Assembly: GCA_033060915.1 (NCBI GenBank)
Contig: CM065390.1
Coordinates: 16,972,501-17,036,500, forward strand
DNA: 64,000 bases
Direction of reading: 5' to 3'
DNA from: Euryodendron excelsum
Taxonomy: Eukaryota > Streptophyta > Magnoliopsida > Ericales > Pentaphylacaceae
The translations under genes and the position numbers were made by a program. Below the pieces are notes generated by a model. It saw nothing but the letters and a program-made list of their open reading frames with translations. It was not told the origin of the DNA and searched no databases. The stretch's first letter is position 1. Each line of letters starts with the position of its first letter. Shown piece after piece: positions 11,219 to 20,353 of this stretch.

Positions 11219-13030
11219 GTGTTACGCCCTGAAAATTAAACTGGAGTAGGCCATATGAAGGATATTGAGTACCACTGTGTAATATTGTGTGTAAATTGTC
11301 ATATACTTTACTCTTTTGCTATTGTTCTACACTGATTCTCTGTTTGATTCTATCATTTTAGTTTAAGCTGTAAGATCATGAATTGTGCTCAGCCATGCAG
11401 TGTGCAAAACCACGAGATCAAGGTAAGGTTCCTGTTGTGGGATACATGATAATGTAGCTTGATATAATTGACAATATTAGGGCATCTTTTTGATGCCCTG
11501 TGGAAATGCATTCCAATGTTTTCTACATGGCTTCTGAAACTTGTAACCTCATCCTGTTCGAGTTGGGAGGCACAAAAATTGGGAAAAAAGGAACTTATAG
11601 GAATTGAAAGTTATGGTTGCATATATATATATATATGTATGTATACTTGCATCACCTTGAGGAGTCCTTAGCTTGTGTCCTTGTTGTATCTAGGATGACT
11701 ATGGCAACATAACAAAAGTTAACAACATACAGAAAGGCAACCGTCGTTTTCATTGTTAATTAGGCCATTTTAATTCTATGGATTCTTAAGTGTTTGGCTC
11801 CCAAGGCCTCATGAGAAGGTATGACATAGTAGAACAGCTTCCGATGGAAGATCTGGAACTTGTAGAAAGAGAGGCGGCTGCAGATCTATGAACATGAGAT
11901 GTTGTGCGAGCCCAGATGCCAAATGATCAATTTCAACTTGAAATGGATCTTTATGATTCTCGAAGAATGAGGGGCAAAGGGATTGATAGAGAGAGATCTC
12001 TGGGGATCTATGCTTATGTTCAACTCCCAAAGCATTTCGTACGAAATCTTATTCCATCCGTACGAATGCTTTGTAGTCATAACTGGGTCTGGAAGACAAT
12101 GATATAAACCTAAAGATGTATGAAATCACAGGTTTTTTTTATGAGATTTATTTAGCTTATGAACCTAGCCAATTATAAGCCCGGCTCAAATAAATTTAGT
12201 TTTTATATACTCGCGGACTGTTAATTAGCTTATCGAGTTAAGTTTAGAAAATTAATAAGTTTTAAAAATATATTCAAATTAGTTTTGTTTATATCTTGAG
12301 ACGATTTCGAACCATTGGTAACAACATTGGCAAGCTAATGCTCATATCTAATGGAATACATTAACATAAGAAAACAAAAAAAAAAAAAAACTGAATTTTG
12401 ATTAACAATACAAGCAGTTTAAGAGGATTTATCAAATAATTAGGCTAATTAAAGATACCACATGCTACTCCTAAAAGGTTTTCTAGTAGTTAATGTACTC
12501 ATCGAAGCCTCTACGAGGATCCCTATAAATTAAAAAAAAAAAAGAAAGAGAAAGTAACCACAAGCATGCATCCTCACTCATAAAAGAGAGAGAAATACTG
12601 TTGTTCTAAAAATTTTGAACAGAAAAATAATGTGACGATGATATTTTTGTAATTAGATGCGGTTTAAACGGAAACAATTTTTGAAAATAATTTGTCAAAC
12701 GCGATTCCGTCAAATTTCAAAAAACGAAAACAAAAAACAAAAATTGAAGCCACGACCAAACGGATTTTAACCTATAAAATAAAATTGTAACATGTAAAAT
12801 GAACTAGTTTATTTCACGGATGGGTTACAAAATAAAAATAAAAACATGAAATTTGTATGATATACATTACATTTGTTGTAATGAAGTTCAACAGATGAGA
12901 AAGAAAGATTACAGAGGCGAAATACAAAGCATCACAAACAGCTTGAGATAACATCTTTCAGGCACAGAAATGACAAATAAAAGGTTACAACTAGCAAGGA
13001 ACATAGAGTATTAGTCCTATTAAATCCAAA
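11219..13030. other. RABF1 3' UTR and spacer between convergent genes
   Basis: The two genes converge here. The start must contain the RABF1 3' UTR and the end the PAL 3' UTR; I could not fix either poly(A) site. A TA microsatellite lies near 11620-11636, and a 16/15-bp inverted repeat lies at 12028-12043 and 12059-12073. Otherwise AT-rich, with no coding signal. Confidence 0.6.
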
Positions 13031-14750
13031 TTACCAAATAGGAAGAGGAGCACCATTCCACTCCTTCAAACAATTCATCAAAGGATCGATCAGCTTCCCC
13101 TCACAGATGGCCAAGAAAACCTTGTCAAACTCCTCTCCCGGCGACCGGACCTTCTCGCCGGTCAGAAAACTGGTCCCCAACTCTTGTCTCACGAACTCGT
13201 ACAATGGGTACGACCTGCATTCCTTGATCTGGTTCGGAATCGCCGGCCTTCCACTCTCCACTTCACATCTAGCGCTCTCCACTTCTTCGGGCAAAAGGGC
13301 CTTTAATTCATCCTCGAAGGCACCAATCTTTAGGAAAATGGAAGTGCTTTGATTCTTCTCTCCGTCGCTGTTCCTCAGGGCGTGCTCGACCAGGACCTGC
13401 CTCAGCTTCTGCATCAATGGGTAAGTGCTGCTGCAAGGATCATCGATGTATGCAAAGACGTGTTCTCGTTCCACGACTTTGAGCAAGTCTTTTTCGGAGA
13501 GACCCATTGTCATAACTCTCTTGGCTGCTTGGCTTACTGTATTTTTCACTGTGTTCTTCAAGTTCTCTTCCAAGTGCCTCAAGTCTATGGCTTGGCATAG
13601 CCCTACCAAGTAAGTGGAAGACATGAGCTTCAATATGTCAAGAGCTTCGGCTGTTTTTCTCGAAGAGATCAAGCCCAAGGAGTTCACATCTTGGTTGTGT
13701 TGCTCAGCACTTTGGACATGGTTGGTCACTGGACCAGCCATAAATTGGAGTTCAGAACAATAGGCCGCCATTGCGATTTCAGCACCTTTGAACCCATAAT
13801 CCAAGCTCGGGTTTCGCCCCCCGGACAGATTTGAAGGCAACCCATTGTTGTAGAAGTCATTGACAAGCTCAGAAAATTGTGCAAACATGAGCTTTCCTAT
13901 TGAGGCAATGGCTAGCCGGGTATTGTCCATCGAGACTCCAATTGGCGCGCTCAGGAAATTTCCTCCGTGTAAGGTCTTATTCCTCGATACATCGATTAAC
14001 GGGTTGTCATTCACGGAGTTTATTTCCCTTTCTATCATCTTGGTTGCTGCTCTAATGACTTCAATCTGAGGTCCTAGCCATTGCGGTGATGTTCGAAGGG
14101 CGTATCGGTCTTGTTTAGGCTTTTGAAGGGAGTCAATCTCGTGTAGCTTCTGTGCTTCTTTGACATAGGAGCTTCCATCTAAGATGTGTTCCATAATAGC
14201 TGCAGCCTCAATTTGGCCAGGGTGATGCTTCAATTTATGGGTCAAATGGTCTGTGAATTCGGGCTTTCCTTGCACCACTTCAGCGAAGAGTGCTGATAAA
14301 ACTTCCGAGAGAATTGCTATGATGTTGGCTTCAAAGAGAACCATGGAGGCTAAGCCAGACCCAACTGCAGTGCCGTTCACCAGTGCAAGACCTTCTTTGG
14401 GCTGCAATTCAAAGAAACCGGTGTTGATGCCGGCCCGGCGGAAGGCCTCGACCGCATCGAGCGATTCCCCATTGGGCCCAACAGCCTTGGAGTTGGGTCG
14501 GCCTGTCAAAAGCCCAGCAATGTAGGATAGTGGGGCAAGATCACCATCGGAGATCGTGCCACGGAGAGGCAAGCATGGGGTGATGTTATGGTTAAGCAAG
14601 CGAGTAATGGCTTCTAAGATCTCGAATCGGATGCCTGAGTAACCTTGAAGGAGGGTGTTGATCCTCACTAGCATTGAGGCCCTTGTTGCCGAATGAGGCA
14701 GAGTATGGCAAGATTCAGTTCCATTTCCGAAGATTCCGATGTTCAAGAAT
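13031..14750 (-). CDS. PAL: PAL exon 2
   Basis: It begins with the last base of the split Arg codon followed by [20 protein letters not shown], and ends NGAPLPIW then TAA. It covers the rest of the MIO domain, the helical core and the shielding/C-terminal domain. The acceptor on the minus strand reads TGCATCAG. Family members normally end PLPIC; the change Cys to Trp at 13034-13036 is a one-codon difference. Confidence 0.93.
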
Positions 14751-16287
14751 CTGATGCAACAAAATTTCAAAATATAGGACCCTTAAAACATTGATTTATT
14801 CAGTCATTTGAACTAATGAAATTCTACTGCTAGTAGTTTGTTTAGTGAGTCGAGTCGGGCTGTGCTGCCCAATTACTTCTTTTTCCCGTCCAAAGCTACC
14901 CAGCAACTTGGACACAAGGACAATGAGAGAGAGAGAGAGAGAGAGAGATAGAGCAGGGTCTCTATTTGTAGCCAAGTGACTAACTATGCTCACACTTCCA
15001 GTTCCACTGTCTACCCTCGAAAATGTCTAGACACGAAGACATTCCAATTCATGGTCAATCAATACACAAATTTTCCTCATTTTGATGGATTAGGATCTCT
15101 TCGTTTTATCATTTTATTTTTTTGTTTTTATGTAAATAACAAAATCGTTTATTTATAGAGAAATCATAATCCTAGTTGAGTATACATAATTAGATCCCTT
15201 CGTTATTGTTTTAATTAACATGTCAACTGCTCAATTAATAGAATTGAGATATCTATTCTAACCGTATATAGAATGGTGATGATGTATATACACAACAAAA
15301 AAGAAACCCACCACCATTTTCCTAAAAAGTCCATAAGTGGCTAACCTTTTTGTTATGGACAAGGGTTTCCTCCAACCTAAGTTGGAGGAATCCCTCTTGC
15401 ATTGTGTATGTGGCAGCTTAGCGTGTTGCCACATATTAAAACTGTATTATTAATATATTTGTATTCTCTTTAAATTTTAGACATCAATTATAGAATTACT
15501 ATATCTATAAAAGATATTTAAATAAAAATAAATATATAAATACATGATAAAAAATACATTAATTATGAAATTAATATATTTATAAATGATATTTAAATAA
15601 AAATAAATATATAAATACATGATCAAAATAATGTTACCACATGCACAGAGCAATAGGATTCCTCCAACCTATCCTAGTCCGTTTGTTATTTGGCAAATGA
15701 TCAGTGAAGTCAATGACCTACTACAAAAGGTTAAACATTTAATTTAAATATTTTATTACACCCTACCAAATTATTGACTGGGTAGGTCTTTAAGAAACCA
15801 TCCAACTTCTGGAAACAGTCTATGACTATAACATTAATCCTGTAAGATTAGTATACAGATTATCATGATTAATATGAAATTAATGAGCTGAGTGTTTTGT
15901 TTACCTGATAAGCTCCTTCTGAAGAGCTCCACCCTGGTTGGTTCTCCTATGTGAAGTTGCACCAAAACCAGTTGTGACACCATTGCTATCAGTCCCCTTG
16001 TTCATGCTCTCCATGATCCAGTCATTGCTGGCTTTTACGCCAGCCCTGGCCTCCTCCGAGAGCTCCACCTTGACCTCGGTGTCGCGGGTGGCTATTGCAG
16101 CCACTTGTGATATGGTTAAGGTCTTGCCGCCTAGCTGGACCACCGGCTTCCGGTAATCTGCCACCATGCGCTTAACTTCGTCATAGTGACTACCTTTTAA
16201 GGACTCTGCAGCCATACCCCAGTTCAAGGGGTCTTGGACACAAATGGAGCTGGTGTCACCATTAGAGTAACCATTAGTAAACTCCAT
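13031..16287 (-). CDS. PAL: Phenylalanine ammonia-lyase homologue lacking the MIO triad
   Basis: Exon 1 (16287-15905) and exon 2 (14750-13031) join in phase 2 at the Arg codon of the conserved ELIR-FLN site and give about 700 codons ending PLPIW. Start choice: ATG at 16287 ([10 protein letters not shown]), not the in-frame ATG at 16311, because PAL N termini begin this way. PAL is a soluble tetramer that deaminates Phe to trans-cinnamate at the entry to phenylpropanoid metabolism. Kept active-site parts include [14 protein letters not shown] (the Phe-selective pair), [29 protein letters not shown] and EQHNQDVNS. Oddities: the Ala-Ser-Gly that cyclises into MIO is replaced by Ser-Asp-Gly with one codon lost (14543-14551); about nine residues are missing after TMG (near 13494-13506); GNFQGTP has become GNFLSAP; LANPVTNH has become MAGPVTNH. 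With no frameshift or stop, it is either a recently inactivated paralogue or a protein with another role. Confidence 0.93.
14751..15904 (-). other. PAL intron
   Basis: The 1,154-bp intron lies at the position conserved among plant PAL genes, phase 2, with a GT donor at 15904-15903 and an AG acceptor at 14752-14751. It contains a GA microsatellite near 14923-14949 and the MITE at 15380-15669. Confidence 0.88.
15380..15669. mobile_element. 290-bp MITE in the PAL intron
   Basis: The terminal inverted repeats read AGTTGGAGGAATCC on the left and, reverse-complemented, GGTTGGAGGAATCC on the right. The similarity continues inward for about 35 bp (TTGCATTGTGTATGTGG against TTGCTCTGTGCATGTGG). TA flanks both sides (15378-15379 and 15670-15671), as in Stowaway-like insertions. 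The AT-rich middle contains two copies of a roughly 65-bp segment. No ORF. Confidence 0.62.
15905..16287 (-). CDS. PAL: PAL exon 1
   Basis: It encodes 127 codons plus two bases: [40 protein letters not shown] and [14 protein letters not shown] up to ELI plus AG. The GFGATSHRR loop carries the catalytic-lid region of the PAL fold. The donor reads CAG then GTAAAC on the minus strand. Confidence 0.93.
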
Positions 16288-16780
16288 TTTGCTAAAAATG
16301 ACTAGCTTCAAGAGGAGAGATGACTAACGAATTTTGGATTTGGTGATATATACCCAGATGGAAAACTGAAATATTGGGTTAGAAATACTGGCTTGAAAGA
16401 CTTACTTGAGACCTACAACTTTGGTGCATGAAATACACACAGATGTATGTATGTAAATGAGTGTATGTATTATGAAAAGGAAATGAAAGAATGGAAAAGG
16501 GGAGAAAGAGAGGAGGGGGTGTTCGTATCCATGCGAAGTGACATTGATGAAGCTAAAGCTTAAGGAAATTACAAGCTTATTTGTGCTGAATTTCCTGAGT
16601 TTTGTTGAGCCAATTCTGGTGGCTTAAATAAAGGGAGCTCAATGGCTCGAGTGATGGGACAGTCGATGTGTTAGTTGAAAACTGCACTTGACCGTTGGAT
16701 CTTCATGTGACCGGCATGGTGGCCGGTCACACGTGGCAGCTCTGTGAGGGGTTATGCAAATGTGATTGGGAGTATTTATT
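16288..16780 (-). promoter_or_regulatory. Probable PAL promoter and 5' UTR
   Basis: On the minus strand a TATA-like TTTATTTAAG lies at about 16623-16632, some 340 bp before the start codon. Upstream lie CCAACGGTCA (a MYB-like core, and on the other strand a W-box TTGACC at 16688-16693), the perfect inverted arms GTGACCGG and CCGGTCAC (16707-16714, 16723-16730) and a G-box CACGTG (16730-16735). Such MYB, W-box and G-box words are common in stress- and development-regulated PAL promoters. Function is inferred from words only. Confidence 0.45.
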
Positions 16781-17900
16781 CAGTGCACTTATGGTTTGTT
16801 CGGAATTCGAATTTTTAGTTGAAAAAGTAAAGAAAAAAAAATGTGAGAAAAAAGAGAACAAAAATATTTTTTTATTTTATTCTATTTTCTTTGACATTTT
16901 CTTGTTTTTACCGAAAATTTAAATTTCAAACGGGGAGTTAGGAAATCACATGGCCTCCCATCATACGGTGCACACCAGTCCCTTTTTTCCTTTGTTTTTT
17001 TTTTATTTTTTTTATTATTTTATTATTTTTTTGAACTTTACGGCGTTTTGAAGTTCCTTGCTTACTATGTTTGGTTTGGGAGTGATTCGGTTTAATGCTC
17101 GTTAAAGATTGTTTTCAAACATAAATCACTCATACTTCATCATATTTTGAACTTCCTTAAAATTATTCACTTGTGATCAAACTTGGTTCAATAGACTCGT
17201 GGGTAGCTTTATAATTTTTTGCAAGATAAAATTACAATAGTATAGTAAAATGGATATTGACTTGGGTACAAACTTGCTCCATCCACTCGTTGAGATAAAT
17301 AAATTAAGATGAATTCTTAGTTCAGAATTTGTTCTCTTTTTAAATTTCCAGACTTATGGACAGACTGTTGCTGGCTTGCTGCTTTCTTTTTATTTTTATT
17401 TTTATTTATTTTTGTTTTTTTTGTGCGTGATGAATGAGAAAAATGTAAAATTATGTAATTTCTGTCTCAACAATTCATGGCTTCCATATACAAATTCTTA
17501 GGTTGATTAGGTAGACATTATCTTTTCTTTGACAAAGTCACAAAACTATATTATCGATTTTCTAATTAAGCCACCTAACAAAAGTTAGATAGAAAGATCT
17601 GGGGAAGTTGGAAGAGAAGATTGCTTTGATTATCCATTCAAGCAAAGACTTAAATTATTTTATGCTTGTGTATGTGTTCAGTGTGGATATTCTTTCACCA
17701 ACCCCTCCTTAGCATGGACCAAGCAAAGTGGATACCATCACAAAGAAATTGAGCACCAAACTGGTCTTTTGCATATTACAGTATATTACATGACGAGAGA
17801 GAGACAGAGGGTTAGGTTGAATTTTGAGAATGCGTGCTATTGTTTATCCTTCTCTTAGTTGAATTTTCTTTAATTTCTAGAGGGTCAAGGTGAATTGGAT
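16781..17900. other. AT-rich spacer, nothing recognised
   Basis: This stretch between the PAL promoter and the first copia remnant has T-rich and A-rich tracts and no reading frame of interest on either strand. Confidence 0.6.
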
Positions 17901-20353
17901 AGGAAGAGAAGGCTTATTCATCTTCTCAAGTAACAAATAAGTCATTATTTGAAGACCAAGGTTGTGACTTCTAGAAGAACGCCAACACACATACACGTGT
18001 TATGCCTGATGCTGAGACTAAGCCTACTAGATTTGTTCATACTTATCAGCATTGTGGTGTTAAGGGTCATATCCAGCCTCATTAACCTAGTTTTGAGATT
18101 AATCATGTGCCTTCTAAAGTCATTACTTCTCATGTGAAGTTCAACCATCCTAAGATTATTTAGTCTTTTAAGTTTAACCATGTTTGTAACTTCCAGAAGA
18201 ACACCCACCACACATACACGTGTTATGCCTAATGCTGAGACCAAGTCTACTAGGTTGGTTCATACTTGTTACCATTGTGATGTTAAGGGTCATATCCGGC
18301 TTCATTACCCTAGTTTTGAGCTTAATCATGTGCCTTCTAAAGTCATCACTTCTCATGTGAAGTCCAACCATCCTAAGATTGTTCATTCTTCTAAGTTTAT
18401 GACAAAAGGAGGCACAACAATGTTATGGCAAGACCTAAGATTACATCTACACCTCATGAGTTCATTGATAAACATACGATAACTACTATGTGGATGAGAA
18501 AATCTGATTTGGAATCTTTGAAAACTCATAAGAAAGTTATAAGGGTAAGCCTTCTTGAGTAAAAGCTGTTTGTAACATAGCCTAGGATTTTTTTGCTTCT
18601 TACTTATCTTTTGGACCTAGTGCTATGATCTATTTTGTTATTTATTTATTTTTTGATTTATTAAAAAAGTAGAATTTTTGAAAAATACAAAAATATTTTT
18701 GTTGTTGTTCATACTCAATCATTGGTTCAAATATTCACACTTGAGTAGATTGGTGTACATGTTTGTTTAAGATTGAAGGTTGCGTGCATGATTACTTGCA
18801 TAAATGTTAAGTAAGTTGTATGGTAATCTCTATCATATTGATGACTCATGTTCATTTAAAAGCACACTTCTTGAGACTTTTTAGAATTTAAAATCCGCCT
18901 TTATGATCTTTTCAACTTATTAATGCCTTTGTTAAATATTTGCGAATTATCTCATGCCTAGATTGACCTTTTGTTAATTTTCTCACTCATTACTCTTATG
19001 TGTTCTATGGAAATGGCTACCAGTGAGTGTGAGTACAACTACTGTTGCTATATGACAAGAGAAAAATGCTACCTACTCATGTGTGTGAAAGCCACAATAT
19101 CTTTATGTTTCAATGTTATTATTCTTGGAGAGATAAGATTAAAGATTAAGGGGGAGTACTTGAAAAAATTGAGAGTATTGGATGAGACAAGTTTGATCTT
19201 TAGGTGTGTTGATCTGCAAGCTATTTTTTTATGGAACACCATTCTAGATCACTCCTAGGATCTAAATTTTTATTGGTTTCTATGAAGTTCACGTATACAC
19301 CATTACATTATCATTGATATGCTCTTAATCATCTTATGACTAATTATGCTCACTTTTTTGTGTGATTTTGTGCATGTTTAATGTTGATCTTTTTACGCTA
19401 AGTCATATTTTGATATTCATGAGTTTATATTTGCCCGTCTTTAATTAATCATATCTATCTAGGACTCCAAAGGTTGAAAAGTTAATTGTTTTACCAAAAT
19501 TTTCTGAATTGGCCATTTCTGGTATTTTAGATCGATTTCACTTAAGCGAAAAGGATTGAACTCTTTTCAATAGACTCTAATTCCTCTCGAGGGAGCGAAA
19601 CGCAAATCTGGGCAAAATTTTTCAAAAAAGGCCGAAAGCTCTTTTTTCCCTAAATTTAATTTTTGCAAGAGTGTAGGGTAGTGACTGGTTCTAGGGTTTG
19701 GTTCAACTTCGATTAGGAGATCCAATTATCGATTCATCTCCAATTCTTCATGCCCTAGGTAAGGATTCTCTACTTTCTATCGACTTTGTTTCGGTTTTCT
19801 CTTCCAATCGTGCCATCGATTGCTCATTTTGGGGGGTTTCTCTCTTTGGCTTGGGTTTTGGTTCTCTCTTGGAATTCTTTGAGTATCATGTTCGATGTCA
19901 TGTTGAGAGTGTTGTTGTTTGTCTTAGATGCAGCAGGAGCATATTGATTTTTAGGCCACCTTTAATGGTTATGTGGGTCGTTACCATGGATAATTTTTTT
20001 CATAGCTATATTGGTGGATGTTGTTTTGGATGTTTAGACATTTGTTGTGTTTATTTCCCTAGCCTTGTTTTGATATATCTATGATGTTGGCTAGTGGTTA
20101 ATTTTGATGAATGATTATCTTTTGCTTTTCAGCTGCTTATCATATAGTACTTCGTGCTTTGGATATTCTCTTTGGATAATCATTCTAGTGTGTTGAATTG
20201 TTGTTGCTCCCTGTCTTAATGCTATCTTTGCCAATTTGCTCCAAAAAGAGGGAGAATGATGTTTCTTAAAGTCTTAATGCCTTGTTTATATCATTGCACT
20301 TGATGTTTTGTTGAGTTTTGTCTTATGCAGGTTCATGTGTTATTGGAAGGCAT
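17901..20353 (+). mobile_element. Decayed Sirevirus-like copia internal region
   Basis: Starts with gag-like coding: two zinc-knuckle segments (17961-18404), then stretches such as TPHEFIDKHTITTMWMRKSD and SDLESLKTHKKVIRV, then about 1.8 kb with stops everywhere. PPT-like purine words occur at 19147 (AAGGGGGAGTA) and 20245 (AAAGAGGGAGAATGA), as well as at the true LTR edge (23054-23064). Repeated PPT-like motifs ahead of the 3' LTR are described for Sireviruses. No reverse transcriptase or integrase is visible, so most of pol is deleted. The region continues at 22946 after the solo LTR. Confidence 0.6.
17961..18404 (+). repeat. Tandem duplication of a copia gag zinc-knuckle segment
   Basis: Two head-to-tail units of about 221 bp (17961-18181 and 18182-18404) share most bases, from AGAAGAAC through TCCAACCATCCTAAGATT. 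Each encodes a zinc-knuckle-like motif of C-x2-C-x4-H type. Unit 1 has lost the first Cys (YQHCGVKGHI) and unit 2 the last (CYHCDVKGHIRLHY). Confidence 0.8.

Noticed and set aside
13107..14525. Several plus-strand ORFs of 60-90 codons opposite PAL exon 2
   Set aside because: They are antisense shadows of the well-conserved PAL reading frame.
14751..14770. Continuation of PAL exon 2 into MKFCCI
   Set aside because: These bases are the intron end; the AG acceptor and the conserved Arg phase place the exon start at 14750.
16311..16311. Upstream in-frame ATG as the PAL start
   Set aside because: It would add MKLVIFSK before the usual PAL N terminus; ATG at 16287 fits the family better.
19698..20084. 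Plus-strand 128-codon ORF in the copia remnant
   Set aside because: Rich in Cys, Phe and Leu from a T-rich stretch; no match to gag, pol or a host gene. I treat it as noncoding element sequence.
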